The notes: generated from the letters alone by a model not told the origin. DNA of 64,000 nt from Pseudomonadota bacterium (GCA_018241025.1 JAFEEQ010000002.1:45604-109603); one strand, 5' to 3'. Positions 16,160 through 26,732 are shown, numbered from the stretch's first letter. Numbers and translations: made by a program.

Positions 16160-16756
16160 ATGTCGTTCTTGAAATCTGCCACGCGGCTTATGGCCTTGGC
16201 TGCGATGACGCTTGGCCTGACCGCCTGCGGGATCAATGACATTCCAACCCAGGACGAGCAGGTCAAAGCGGCCTGGAGTGAGGTGCAGAATCAATACCAG
16301 CGCCGTGCCGACCTGATCCCGAATCTCGTCGCCACGGTGAAGGGCTATGCCAAGCAGGAAGAGACGGTATTGAAGGAAGTCATCGAAGCACGCGCCCGCG
16401 CGACGCAGATGACGCTGCCGGCCGATATCCTAACCAATCCTGACGCCTTCAAGAAGTACGAGCAGAACCAGGCGGCAGTCACCGGCGCCCTCGGCAGGTT
16501 GCTCGCGGTGAGCGAGAATTATCCCGACCTGAAGTCGAACCAGAATTTCCTGGCGCTACAGGCGCAACTCGAAGGCACGGAGAACCGCATCGCCGTCGCG
16601 CGCAAGGACTACATCGATGCGGTGCAGCGCTACAACACAACACTGCGCACCATTCCGACCCGTTGGACGGCCGCGATCTTCTACCCGGACGCCAAGCCGC
16701 GTGAGACCTTCTCGGTAAGTGCAAAAACTCAAGAGGTTCCGGAGGTCAAGTTCTGA
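16160..16756 (+). CDS. LemA family lipoprotein
   Basis: A 198-residue protein with a lipoprotein signal (LGLTAC, acylated Cys near residue 23) and the LemA core: NQYQRRADLIPNLVATVKGY near 44-63, the coiled EARARATQM stretch, ENYPDLKSNQNF near 115-126, QLEGTENRIAVARKDY near 133-148. AAGGAGG precedes the ATG. LemA proteins are membrane-anchored helical bundles of uncertain role, usually beside TPM-domain (YgcG) genes, exactly as here. Confidence 0.9.
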   Translation: MSFLKSATRLMALAAMTLGLTACGINDIPTQDEQVKAAWSEVQNQYQRRADLIPNLVATVKGYAKQEETVLKEVIEARARATQMTLPADILTNPDAFKKYEQNQAAVTGALGRLLAVSENYPDLKSNQNFLALQAQLEGTENRIAVARKDYIDAVQRYNTTLRTIPTRWTAAIFYPDAKPRETFSVSAKTQEVPEVKF

Positions 16757-16758
16757 CC

Positions 16759-17514
16759 ATGCGGATCATCCGCGCGCTCATGGCCGCGCTGCTGTTCGTC
16801 GCCTTTGCGGCGACCGGCGCGGCGGCGCTCGACTTCCCGCAACTGACCGGCCGCGTCGTCGACGAAGCCGGGATCCTGTCGGATGGCGCCAAGGCCAGGC
16901 TGACGGCGTTGCTGGCCGAGCACGAGCGTCAGACCGGGAACCAGGTCGTCGTTGTCACGCTTAAGGACCTACGCGGTCAGACCATCGAACAGTACGGCTA
17001 CGAGCTTGGCCGGCATTGGGGCATCGGACCCAAGCAAGGCAACAAGGGCGCTCTGTTGATCGTGGCGCCCAACTCCCATGATGTGCGGATCGAGGTCGGC
17101 TACGGCCTCGAAGGAATGCTGACCGACCTGCAAAGCAAGCTGATCATCGAGAACGTGATCCTTCCGGACTTCCGCAAGGGTGATTTCGACGCCGGTGTGA
17201 CCGAGGGCACGCTGACCATGCTCAAAGCGTTGGGTGGAACCCCGTCAGCAACCGTGCCCGAAGGCTGGCAGGGCGAAGGGTCAAGCGGCGGCAGCGGCGG
17301 ACCTCACATTCCGATTATCGTTATCGTCATCGTCCTGTGGATTCTGTTCGGCCGCTTCTTCTGGCCGCTGTTCTTTCTGGGCGGAATTTTCGGCGGCGGA
17401 CGTCGTGGCGGCTGGGGCGGCGGCGGATGGGGTGGCGGCGGCGGTTGGGGCGGCGGCGGGTTCTCCGGTGGCGGCGGCTCATTCGGCGGTGGCGGCGCCT
17501 CGGGACGGTGGTGA
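16759..17514 (+). CDS. TPM domain (YgcG-like) membrane protein
   Basis: A 251-residue protein with a signal peptide (residues 1-23), a TPM/Psb32-type phosphatase-like domain (about 28-155: GRVVDEAGILSDGAKARL, NKGALLIVAP, VRIEVGYGLEGML), a TM helix (about 178-200, IPIIVIVIVLWILFG) and a C-terminal Gly-rich tail ending SGRW. Two nt after lemA, and its stop overlaps the next start (TGATG). This architecture is standard for LemA-linked YgcG proteins. Confidence 0.9.
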   Translation: MRIIRALMAALLFVAFAATGAAALDFPQLTGRVVDEAGILSDGAKARLTALLAEHERQTGNQVVVVTLKDLRGQTIEQYGYELGRHWGIGPKQGNKGALLIVAPNSHDVRIEVGYGLEGMLTDLQSKLIIENVILPDFRKGDFDAGVTEGTLTMLKALGGTPSATVPEGWQGEGSSGGSGGPHIPIIVIVIVLWILFGRFFWPLFFLGGIFGGGRRGGWGGGGWGGGGGWGGGGFSGGGGSFGGGGASGRW

Positions 17515-18083
17515 TGCTCGACCCCGATACCCGCGCAAGGCTGTCGGCGGCGAGCGATGCCGTGCGCGCGAAAACGTCGGCACGCTTCGAACTTCTGATT
17601 GTGCCGGTATCCGACCGCTATGCGCTTTATCCAGTCGCTTTCGGCGCCTTTGCAGCGCTGGTCACCGGCGGCGCCGTCGCGTTGCTCTGGCCGGCCCTGG
17701 CTTTGCGTGACGCTTTTGCACTCGAAGCGGTCGTATTCGCAGGCGTATCGCTGCTGCTCGAGTGGCTACCACTGAAGCTGACGCTCGTCCCGCGCCGGCA
17801 CAAGGCTGACCGCGCGCGCCAGTTCGCACACCGCGCCTTCGCGGCGCGCATACTTGCCGCCCAGGATCGCAAGCCCGGAATGCTGGTGTTCCTGTCGCTC
17901 GGGGAGCGGTGCATCGAGCTCGTGACCGACGATGCCCTCGACCGCAAAGTGGGACAATTGCGTTGGAACGCGATTGTCGCGGATTTCACGACCACGGCCA
18001 GGCAAGGAGACACCGGCGAAGCGTTGGCGGCCGCCGTCTCGGCCTGCGGCAAGGAACTGGAAAAGCATTTCCCGGCCCAATGA
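17514..18083 (+). CDS. Second TPM domain membrane protein
   Basis: A 189-residue protein. Residues about 5-60 begin a TPM-like fold (KTSARFELLIVPVSDRYAL), two hydrophobic helices follow (41-62, 66-84), and the C-terminal half (GMLVFLSLGERCIELVTDD) is the TPM core, as in the small TPM partners (DUF5362/YgcG-short) of LemA operons. ATG 17514 overlaps the stop of the first TPM gene. Likely an inner-membrane partner of it; role unknown. Confidence 0.8.
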   Translation: MLDPDTRARLSAASDAVRAKTSARFELLIVPVSDRYALYPVAFGAFAALVTGGAVALLWPALALRDAFALEAVVFAGVSLLLEWLPLKLTLVPRRHKADRARQFAHRAFAARILAAQDRKPGMLVFLSLGERCIELVTDDALDRKVGQLRWNAIVADFTTTARQGDTGEALAAAVSACGKELEKHFPAQ

Positions 18084-18147
18084 GCCTCTCCCTCAATGCC
18101 GGTAAGACCCCTTATAGTCCCGACTGTAAGGCCACCCGGGAGTTGCC

Positions 18148-18978
18148 ATGCGTCTCGACGATCTGCGCCCGACCGACAATGTCGACGACCGCCGCGGCCG
18201 TTTCGGCGGCGGAGGCCGGCTGGTCGGTGGAGGCGGGCTGGGACTGCTCGCGATCGTCGTGATCTCGCTTCTGTTCGGCGTAGATCCGCGCCAACTGATC
18301 GACGACGGGAGCTTCACGCCCTCCGAACAAACGGCCTCCGGACCACGCGATGACGATGCCTCATTTCAATTTGCGCGCAAGATTGCAGGTTCCGCGGAGG
18401 ACGTCTGGCAACCGCTTCTGCAGGAACGCGGCGTAACCTTCGAGCCGGCGGTTTTGACGACCTATGACAGCGCAACGCCGACCGCATGCGGTCAGGGGCT
18501 CTCTTCGGCCGGACCGTTCTACTGCCCTGGCGACGACCGCATCTACCTCGACCTGTCGTTCTTCAACGAGCTCAGCGGCCGCTTCGGCGCGCCTGGCGAA
18601 TTCGCCCAAGCCTATGTCATTGCGCACGAATACGGCCACCATATCCAGAATCTGCTGGGGACAATGAATACCCATGGTGGTGGCGAAGGCGCGTCGGGAA
18701 ATTCGGTGCGACTGGAGCTGCAGGCCGATTGCTATGCCGGCGTCTGGGCATATCACGCCAACAGCCAATTCCGGATTTTGCAGGACGGCGATGTCGAAGA
18801 CGGCTTGCGTGCCGCAAACGCGGTTGGCGACGATACATTGCAAAAGGAATCTCAGGGTTATGTCGTGCCCGACTCTTTCACCCACGGCACGAGCGAACAG
18901 CGCGTACGCTGGTTCAAGCTTGGCCTGTCGCGCGGAGACATCGCCGATTGCGATACGTTCGGCGCCGGCACTCTGTAG
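18148..18978 (+). CDS. Neutral zinc metallopeptidase (YpfJ/KPN_02809 family)
   Basis: A 276-residue protein: a Gly-rich N-terminus (RRGRFGGGGRLVGGGGLG), one TM helix (about 30-45), and a peptidase domain with the zinc motif HEYGHHIQ near residues 162-169 and the downstream ELQADCYAGVW near 190-200, which contributes the third ligand. GGGAG precedes ATG 18148. Family members are membrane-anchored periplasmic peptidases with unknown substrates. Same strand as the LemA/TPM block, 64 bp after it. Confidence 0.9.
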   Translation: MRLDDLRPTDNVDDRRGRFGGGGRLVGGGGLGLLAIVVISLLFGVDPRQLIDDGSFTPSEQTASGPRDDDASFQFARKIAGSAEDVWQPLLQERGVTFEPAVLTTYDSATPTACGQGLSSAGPFYCPGDDRIYLDLSFFNELSGRFGAPGEFAQAYVIAHEYGHHIQNLLGTMNTHGGGEGASGNSVRLELQADCYAGVWAYHANSQFRILQDGDVEDGLRAANAVGDDTLQKESQGYVVPDSFTHGTSEQRVRWFKLGLSRGDIADCDTFGAGTL

Positions 18979-18980
18979 GG

Positions 18981-19370
18981 CTACGCAGGCCGTCCGAAGA
19001 AAAGCACATAGCCGTCCGGGTCGGCGATTTCGAAGCCGAGCAGCCCGTCATGCGTGTTCTGCAGGGACACGCTGAACGCGGCATCTCGTGCGGCGAAATC
19101 CGCGGCCAAGGCATCGGGGTCGGGCACGAATACGAAGGCATCCCAACGCAGTTCGCGATGCCGGGTGGAATTGGGTTGCGGTGCCACGCCATCCTGGGAC
19201 TTGAGAAAAATCTGGACGCCTCCGCGGCCGATGATGGCGAAGAACGGTCCATCGGCCGGTTCCTGAAAACGGACATCGAAGCCCAGATAGTGGCAATAAA
19301 ATCCAACCGACCGCCCGACGTCACGGACGACGAAAAACGGCGAGATGGATGAGGTTTCGGGCGCGGTCAT
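18981..19370 (-). CDS. VOC family (glyoxalase-like) protein
   Basis: A 129-residue single VOC domain: FFVVRDVGRSVGFYCHYLGF near residues 12-31, and the C-terminal GFEIADPDGYVLFF strand near 112-125. Glyoxalase/bleomycin-resistance-like fold; the Glu and His positions do not allow a substrate to be named. Convergent with the zinc peptidase gene (3 bp apart). Confidence 0.8.
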   Translation of the reverse strand: MTAPETSSISPFFVVRDVGRSVGFYCHYLGFDVRFQEPADGPFFAIIGRGGVQIFLKSQDGVAPQPNSTRHRELRWDAFVFVPDPDALAADFAARDAAFSVSLQNTHDGLLGFEIADPDGYVLFFGRPA

Positions 19371-19424
19371 GTCTGCTCCGGTAGGATCGCAACAGGCTAG
19401 CCTCCGGGCGATGCGACAGACAAC

Positions 19425-19457
19425 GGCGTCTCCCCTGCCGCAAGCAGGGGAGACGCC
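19425..19457 (-). terminator. Perfect 14-bp hairpin after the EF-G-like gene
   Basis: GGCGTCTCCCCTGC/GCAGGGGAGACGCC with a 5-nt loop begins 7 nt past the stop of the EF-G-like gene on the minus strand. Followed on that strand by GTTGTCTGT, not a clean T tract. Position favours a terminator, but it could also be an intergenic repeat. Confidence 0.55.
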
Positions 19458-19463
19458 AATGGC

Positions 19464-21497
19464 CTACGCTGCCTTCGCTGTGGCCACCACGTGATCCGCC
19501 AGCTTGCCCGACAATTCTGCAAGATGATCGAACATCATCTCGTAGGTGCCGACGCCTTGTGTCAGCGAGCGCAGCTCGATGATCAGGTCGGAGAGTTCGG
19601 CGAGGGGCATCTGCGCTTCCACAGTGTCCCAACCGCGCCAACCGTCTCTTGCGTCATAACCCATGAGCTGGCCACGCCGCCCGCTGACCAGCGCATTGAC
19701 CTTGGCAGTTGCATCGGAAGGTACATGAATACGCACATGCATGATCGACTCTAGCAGCACGGGCGCACAGTTCGGCATGCCCTCGCTCATCGCGATGCGC
19801 GCCGCGGTCTGGAAGGCCGCATCTGACGAGTCGACCGCGTGATAGGTGCCGTCGGTCAACGCGACGGCGACGTCGACCACGGGAAATCCGAGCGGACCGT
19901 GCTTCAGGTAGTCCACGACGCCCTTCTCGACGGAGGGAATCCATTGTCGCGGCACGACTCCGCCCTTGATGCGGTCCTCGAAGGTAAAGCCCGCACCGCG
20001 CGGCAACGGTTTGATCTCGAGATGCACATCTCCAAACTGGCCGTGACCACCGCTCTGGCGCTTGTGCCGGCCGTGCTGGGCAACGGCCTTTCGAATGGTC
20101 TCCTTGTAGGGAACGCGCGACGGCCGCACGTTGAGCTTCAGACCGTACTTGCTTTGCAACTTCTCGACCGCGACCTTGAGATGGATCTCGCCCTGCCCAA
20201 CCAGCGCCATTTCCTGCAATTCGGCATTCTGGTCGAAGACCAAGGACGGATCCTCCTCGCGCAGCTTGGTGACGGCCGCTGTGAGCTTGACTTCGTCCTT
20301 GCGATCGGCGGCCTCGACTGCAAGGCGATAGACCGGCGTGAGCCGCTCGATCTCGACTCTCGGCGGAAAGGACTTGCCGGTCGTCAGCGTATCGCCAGTA
20401 CAAATTCCTTCGAGGCGCCCAAGCGCGACGGTGTCGCCCGATTGCGCCTCGCCCAGCTTGGTCTGCGCGTCGCCACGAAGCTGGAAGATTCCGCTCACGC
20501 GAGCTTCGGCGCCGTCCCGACGGCGCAAAATGGCCCCATCCTTCAGCGTACCGCACAGAACGCGCGCGAGACTGATCTTGCCGCCGTGACTAGAGTGGAA
20601 TGTCTTCAATACCTGAACGACAGCATCGGCAGATGCCTGCAATCCGATGCGCTCGGCCGCGGCCGTCACAGGTGGAACCTCATGGCGCAGCGCCTTCAGA
20701 AGGCGGCGGATGCCGTTGTCTCCTTCAGCCGAGCCAAGAAGTACGGGCACCACAAGACCTTCCGAGAGTTCTCGCGCGAGATCGCCGAACACCTCTTCTC
20801 TAGGCGGATCGACATCGGACAGTAGTTCTTCCATCAAGTGCTCGTCATAGTCGGCGAGCTTCTCGAGCATGGCGAAGCGCGCTTCCTTTTCGCCATCCCT
20901 GTCAGCGATATCAACGATTTCACTTGCGGCGTGGGGGCGATATATGTAGGCGCGCTCAAGCGCCAGGTCGACAAATCCGGTGACCGCTTCGTTCTCGACG
21001 ATCGGAACCTGCCGCAGCAGCAAGGGTTTCTCGCTCGCATCCTGCAGCATCGCCAAGAGTGCCCGAAGCGAGCCGCTTGCCTTGTCGATCTTGTTGACGA
21101 ATAGAAAGTGAGGAATGCGAAGATCGGAAAGCCGCTTCAGATAAGGCTGCAGCATCTGCAGCTTTGCCGGCTCCGGTTCGCAAACGACAATCGCGGCGTC
21201 GATACCGGGCAGCACATTCAATGTGTCGGCGAGGAATTCGATGGAGCCGGGACAATCGAGAAAAGTCAGGCTCTGATCCATGAAGGTGGTCGTGGCGCAG
21301 TTGACCTCGACGCTCATCTGCCGGGCACGTGCTTCGAGGCTTGAATCGCCAACGGTATTCTTCTGGCCCACATGGCCCTTTCGCTGCACCGCGCCCGTGA
21401 CGGAAAGGATGCTCTCCAGCAGCGTGGTCTTGCCGCTGCCGTAAGGTCCCACCACGGCCACGGTGCGTGGTGCTCTGCCGCTTTTTTGTCCTGACAT
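19464..21497 (-). CDS. Elongation factor G-like GTPase (EF-G2 type)
   Basis: A 677-residue EF-G-like protein: P-loop GPYGSGKTT near residues 18-26, G3 DCPGS near 80-84, G4 NKIDK near 135-139, then domain II and a C-terminal EF-G IV/V region (QHGRHKRQSGGHGQFGDVHL). The P-loop and G3 differ from canonical EF-G (AHxDxGKTT, DTPGH; the catalytic His after G3 is absent), so this is the paralogue, not the housekeeping factor. GGAGG precedes ATG 21497. Role unclear; such paralogues may act on stalled or hibernating ribosomes (inference). Confidence 0.87.
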   Translation of the reverse strand: MSGQKSGRAPRTVAVVGPYGSGKTTLLESILSVTGAVQRKGHVGQKNTVGDSSLEARARQMSVEVNCATTTFMDQSLTFLDCPGSIEFLADTLNVLPGIDAAIVVCEPEPAKLQMLQPYLKRLSDLRIPHFLFVNKIDKASGSLRALLAMLQDASEKPLLLRQVPIVENEAVTGFVDLALERAYIYRPHAASEIVDIADRDGEKEARFAMLEKLADYDEHLMEELLSDVDPPREEVFGDLARELSEGLVVPVLLGSAEGDNGIRRLLKALRHEVPPVTAAAERIGLQASADAVVQVLKTFHSSHGGKISLARVLCGTLKDGAILRRRDGAEARVSGIFQLRGDAQTKLGEAQSGDTVALGRLEGICTGDTLTTGKSFPPRVEIERLTPVYRLAVEAADRKDEVKLTAAVTKLREEDPSLVFDQNAELQEMALVGQGEIHLKVAVEKLQSKYGLKLNVRPSRVPYKETIRKAVAQHGRHKRQSGGHGQFGDVHLEIKPLPRGAGFTFEDRIKGGVVPRQWIPSVEKGVVDYLKHGPLGFPVVDVAVALTDGTYHAVDSSDAAFQTAARIAMSEGMPNCAPVLLESIMHVRIHVPSDATAKVNALVSGRRGQLMGYDARDGWRGWDTVEAQMPLAELSDLIIELRSLTQGVGTYEMMFDHLAELSGKLADHVVATAKAA

Positions 21498-21682
21498 TGT
21501 GCGCCTCCAGCGGGTCTGTCTGCGACAAACCCCTCAAGGGCGCGGCGGGCGTGCATCCCGGAACTTCGGGTCGCGTCACGCGCCCCACTGATAAACGGAA
21601 TGGTCGCGCCGTTGGCAGTTGCGCGCAAGATGCGGCATGGCAAAAATCAGGTAAGCTGAATCGTACTTTGGAGGATGCGTGC

Positions 21683-22201
21683 ATGTGCGAACATCATGAG
21701 AAGCTTGGCATTTCGCGGCGCAACTTTGCGTTGGCGATGCTGGGCACCGCCGGATTGACGGCCTTGCCTCTCGCAGCACGCGCCGCCAGCGATGTCGCGG
21801 CTCTTGCCTTGACCTGCATCGATTTTCGCCTGGTCGACGATGCAACGCGTTTTTTCGACGGAATGCACCTGACCAACGACTACGATCAGGTGTCGCTGGC
21901 GGGCGCGAGCCTCGCCGCCCTGTCTGACAAATTTCCATCCTCGAACGCGGCGTTCTGGGATCATGTCGGAATTGCGAAGACACTGCACCACATCAAGAAG
22001 GTCATCATCCTCGATCATCGCGATTGCGGCGCATACAAGGTCGCCTTCGGCAACGATTTCGCTGCCGAGACCGTCGCGGAGACGGCACAACACAAAAGTG
22101 TCATGCAGAAGATGCAGGCCGCTCTAAATCAGAGGCACCCCGACCTCAGTTCGGATTTCTATCTCATGGCGCTCGACGGAAAAGCCGAACGCATTCTCTG
22201 A
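21683..22201 (+). CDS. Tat-exported carbonic-anhydrase-like protein
   Basis: A 172-residue protein with a twin-arginine signal (SRRNFALAMLGTAGL) and beta-carbonic-anhydrase-like zinc ligands: C-I-D-F-R near residues 46-50 (Cys and the Asp/Arg pair) and DHRDCGAY near 111-118 (His-x2-Cys). It is shorter than typical beta-CAs (about 200-230 aa). GGAGG lies 8 nt before ATG 21683. Likely periplasmic CO2/bicarbonate chemistry or a zinc protein of that fold. Confidence 0.75.
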   Translation: MCEHHEKLGISRRNFALAMLGTAGLTALPLAARAASDVAALALTCIDFRLVDDATRFFDGMHLTNDYDQVSLAGASLAALSDKFPSSNAAFWDHVGIAKTLHHIKKVIILDHRDCGAYKVAFGNDFAAETVAETAQHKSVMQKMQAALNQRHPDLSSDFYLMALDGKAERIL

Positions 22202-22326
22202 TCGCGCGAAGTTTGCACCGCCTGCCGCGAGGCCGCAACGATCAGCATTGCTCGCCATAAGTTCTGGCATCGACGGAACTATACGGGCATGCTGCATCGA
22301 TTGGTTCAACAGAGATTGGGGTTCAG

Positions 22327-22797
22327 ATGAATTTGATGCGACTTGGGGCCGTGGCCCTTGCGACGTTAGCTGCCGTCTTGATTTTCACCGGTGGTGCAGA
22401 GGCACGCTGGCGGCCGAGCGGATCTTACGAGAGAACCTGCAGCAATATCCGCTTCGATGGCGACACCCTTCGCGCGCGCTGCCAGCGCCGCAATGGTTCG
22501 TGGAATTACACAATGCTCCGCCATGCCGATCGCTGCGGCGGGCGGATCAGCAACCAGAACGGAGAGCTTCAGTGCGGGCGCGGCGGCGATTGGGATCACG
22601 GGGACCGCGCTCGCGCCCTTCCGAGAGGCTCCTATGAGCGTACCTGCAATCACACTCGCATGGAGGGCAGCACGCTGAAGGCTACATGCCGGCGACGGGA
22701 TGGCGGGTGGCGCATGACAACGCTCGATCGCGCTTATCGCTGTGACGGCAATATTGCCAACGACAATGGCTGGCTCGTCTGCCGGCGTTGGCGCTGA
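22327..22797 (+). CDS. CVNH (cyanovirin-N homology) domain protein
   Basis: A 156-residue secreted protein: a signal peptide (about 1-27) then a tandem CVNH repeat. Each half has a GSYERTC start (about residues 32 and 101), a central L-x-A-x-C (LRARC, LKATC), and an end C-x-G-x-I-x-N-x-NG-x-L-x-C. CVNH domains bind high-mannose-type glycans. The target in this bacterium is unknown. Four Cys pairs fit oxidative folding in the periplasm or outside. Confidence 0.85.
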   Translation: MNLMRLGAVALATLAAVLIFTGGAEARWRPSGSYERTCSNIRFDGDTLRARCQRRNGSWNYTMLRHADRCGGRISNQNGELQCGRGGDWDHGDRARALPRGSYERTCNHTRMEGSTLKATCRRRDGGWRMTTLDRAYRCDGNIANDNGWLVCRRWR

Positions 22798-22921
22798 ACC
22801 GGACCGGGCATCGGCGCGAGCCGATGCCCCCCCTCTATGGGCCGGGTCAATTCGCCTTCGACGGTAGCCGCTCCACATCGCGCGGACAAGAGAGTACACG
22901 CCAGTCGACCGGAGCGTCCGA

Positions 22922-23707
22922 TCAACGCACCAACAGGGATGCAACCGACAGCGCAAAGAGCATCGTGTTGTAGCCGGCGTGAAACAAAATCGGCGGCCAT
23001 AGCGAGCGCGTGAAAACCGCGAGCAACCCGTTTGACAATCCGACGCAAGCAATGATGCCTGTGAACATCCACCCCTCGGGACCTGGATGCGATGCAAAAC
23101 GCAGGTGCAGCAGTGCAAACACCAGAGCACTGACCGGAACAGCAACCCAATAACCGGCCTTGCGCCCAAGCCAGCTCAAAAAGACACCCCGGAAATAGAA
23201 TTCTTCGACGAGGGGCGCGACGATCCCAACGGCCACGAATGACACCGCAAGCTGCCAGAGCGGACCAGGTTCGATGAGCTTGTCGCCCGGTGCCGGATGA
23301 ACCTCGATCACCTTGTGCATGACCAGCCACGCACTGGCGATTATCGTCCCGATCGCGAACGCCGCGCCGCCGAGCAACGCAAGAATCAGCAACGAACGAC
23401 GAACCGGCCGAAATCGCGCCGCGAGAGCTTCGTCCGATACGCGACGCGCGATGCGCCAAAGGTAAAACAGCAACACGAGGTCAGCGGATATGGTCAGGGC
23501 ATGCGTGACCCATGGCTGACCGAACAGCTTGCCGGAGATTCCCGGCCCCGCCTGAACGAGACCCGCATTCCGCAATGCCGGCAGCAGCATCACCATGGCC
23601 ATCACGAGGAGCGCGAGCCACACAAGCGATGCCTGTACCGGCACAAACACATCGCCGACGAGGACATTTTCCCCGTCACGCCAACGACCCGAAGATGCGT
23701 CTGTCAT
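22922..23707 (-). CDS. CPBP family intramembrane glutamic protease
   Basis: A 261-residue polytopic protein of the Abi/CAAX-prenyl-protease-like family: the active-site motif EEFYFRG near residues 166-172, a second motif ALVFALLHLRF near 191-201 and HAGYN near 243-247. About seven TM segments. The family cleaves within the membrane and in bacteria is linked to bacteriocin immunity or envelope stress; substrate unknown. Confidence 0.87.
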   Translation of the reverse strand: MTDASSGRWRDGENVLVGDVFVPVQASLVWLALLVMAMVMLLPALRNAGLVQAGPGISGKLFGQPWVTHALTISADLVLLFYLWRIARRVSDEALAARFRPVRRSLLILALLGGAAFAIGTIIASAWLVMHKVIEVHPAPGDKLIEPGPLWQLAVSFVAVGIVAPLVEEFYFRGVFLSWLGRKAGYWVAVPVSALVFALLHLRFASHPGPEGWMFTGIIACVGLSNGLLAVFTRSLWPPILFHAGYNTMLFALSVASLLVR

Positions 23708-23797
23708 GATCCCCCCTAAGGCGCAGCATAGCCGGGATCAGAGGAACCCGCTGTACCGCCGGCGCCACGAAGCGAGATTATCGCCCGATCTGCGGGG

Positions 23798-23968
23798 TCA
23801 AATTTCTATCATGCTGAATTGCGACTTGGCGAAACCGCAGGTCGGACAAACGAAGTCGTCAGGAATGTCCTCCCAGCGCGTGCCCGGCGAGATGCCTTCG
23901 AGTGGCAGGCCGAACTCCTCCTCATAGAGGAACCCACAATTTTCGCATTGCCAGGTGCGATAGGCCAT
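23798..23968 (-). CDS. Rubredoxin
   Basis: A 56-residue ORF, missed by many callers because of its length. It has both rubredoxin Cys motifs: WQCENCGFLYEEE (C8, C11) and DDFVCPTCGFAKSQF (C41, C44), plus the EGISPGTRWEDIPDDF linker, giving a canonical Fe(SCys)4 site. Its ATG overlaps the P450 stop codon (TGATG), so translation is coupled and it is a likely electron carrier for the P450 (inference). The chain ends FSMIEI. Confidence 0.93.
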   Translation of the reverse strand: MAYRTWQCENCGFLYEEEFGLPLEGISPGTRWEDIPDDFVCPTCGFAKSQFSMIEI

Positions 23969-25242
23969 CAATGCATCCGGAAGCGGATCGGCAAAGATTT
24001 GGGACCGCAGACGAAGGCCGCCTCTGTGCGTCGCGGTTCGCCGGCAAGCTCCAGGCCTTCGAGCCGCGGCAGCAATTCTTCCCAGAGGATACGCATCTCG
24101 AGACGGCCAAGATGCTGGCCAAGGCAGACATGCGCGCCATAGCCGAACGCAATCTGCTTGTTGGGCATTCGGTCGACCTTGAAGGCGAAGGGATCGTCGA
24201 ACACCTCTTCGTCGCGGTTGCCGGACGGATAGGACAGAAACAACCAGTCGCCTTTGGCGATCTTGCGTCCGGCGACCTCGGCATCGTCGGTGGCTGTGCG
24301 CATGAAGTGTTTCACCGGCGTGACCCAGCGGATGCTTTCTTCAATGAACGACGGCAACAGACCGTTGATGTTCTGCTTGAGCTTCGCGAACTCGCCCAGA
24401 TTCTCGGCCAGGGACCAAAGCGCGCCGGCGGTCGTGTTCGAGGTCGTATCGTGCCCGGCCGAGGCGACGATGATGTAGTATGACATCGCCTCGAAGTGAC
24501 CGAGCGGCTGGCCATTGACGGTACCGTTGGCGATCACGCTCGCCACATCATCGCGCGGATGGGCGCGGCGATCTTCTGTCATCTTGTTAAAATAGGCGAC
24601 GAAGTCCGCAACGGTCGCCATGATCGCAGCAAGGCCCTCATCCTCGTTTGTAGCGATCTTCCCTTCTCGGTTCATGTCGCTATCACCGGCCCCGAAGAGC
24701 TCCTGCGTGAGCTTGAGCATCAGAGGCTCATCGGCCTCGGGCACGCCCAGTATCTCCATGATCACGTGGAGCGGGTAGAGGAACGCTACGTCGCGGGCAA
24801 AGTCGCAGGTCCCGCCCTTCGCCGCCATGCGGTCGACGAAGCTTTTCGCGATTTCCCGAATGCGCGGTTCGAGCTTGCGGATGTTCTGCGGCATGAAATA
24901 GGGCTGGGTCAGGCGGCGGTAGTAGCCGTGATCCGGATTGTCCATCTGGACGAGCGAACGCACCAGATGCGGTGAGCCGCCCATCATCGCGCGTACCTTC
25001 TGATCGGCGGTGCGATTGGCCAGCACGGTCGAACGATCTCCGTTATGGAAGAGTTCGCTCTGCCGCTCGACTTCGAGAATATCGCGATGGCGGGTCACGA
25101 CCCAGAACGGATCGAAGCCTTCCGGCGCGGCGACGTCGAGCGGCATCTCACGGCGCAGAAACTTGAACGCCTCATCGACCGGTGTCTGCGCGGCATAAGC
25201 CTTGGGGTCGATGATGGTCTGCGCGATGTCGGTCGGAATCAT
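23968..25242 (-). CDS. Cytochrome P450
   Basis: A 424-residue soluble bacterial P450: the I-helix oxygen motif ASAGHDTTSN near residues 253-262, the K-helix ExxR (EESIR near 293-297), and the heme-binding loop FGYGAHVCLGQHLGRLE with the Cys near residue 368. GGGAG is upstream of ATG 25242; a longer open frame upstream is not needed. No P450 reductase or ferredoxin reductase is adjacent; a rubredoxin is coupled instead. Fatty acid, terpene or sterol hydroxylation are all possible. Confidence 0.92.
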   Translation of the reverse strand: MIPTDIAQTIIDPKAYAAQTPVDEAFKFLRREMPLDVAAPEGFDPFWVVTRHRDILEVERQSELFHNGDRSTVLANRTADQKVRAMMGGSPHLVRSLVQMDNPDHGYYRRLTQPYFMPQNIRKLEPRIREIAKSFVDRMAAKGGTCDFARDVAFLYPLHVIMEILGVPEADEPLMLKLTQELFGAGDSDMNREGKIATNEDEGLAAIMATVADFVAYFNKMTEDRRAHPRDDVASVIANGTVNGQPLGHFEAMSYYIIVASAGHDTTSNTTAGALWSLAENLGEFAKLKQNINGLLPSFIEESIRWVTPVKHFMRTATDDAEVAGRKIAKGDWLFLSYPSGNRDEEVFDDPFAFKVDRMPNKQIAFGYGAHVCLGQHLGRLEMRILWEELLPRLEGLELAGEPRRTEAAFVCGPKSLPIRFRMH

Positions 25243-25340
25243 CCGGCTGCTCCCGTGGATCGGAAACGAAGTCTCGGATGATGGCACGACCGCAGCTTGA
25301 TCCAAATCAAACCGTGGCCGGCATGACGCAGCGGAATGCG

Positions 25341-26663
<1,323 letters not shown>

Positions 26664-26732
26664 CTATGCCGCTTTATCGCACCTCCTTTGGGAATATTCT
26701 GTCGCCTGCGAACCGATTCGGGGTCCGGCGCC

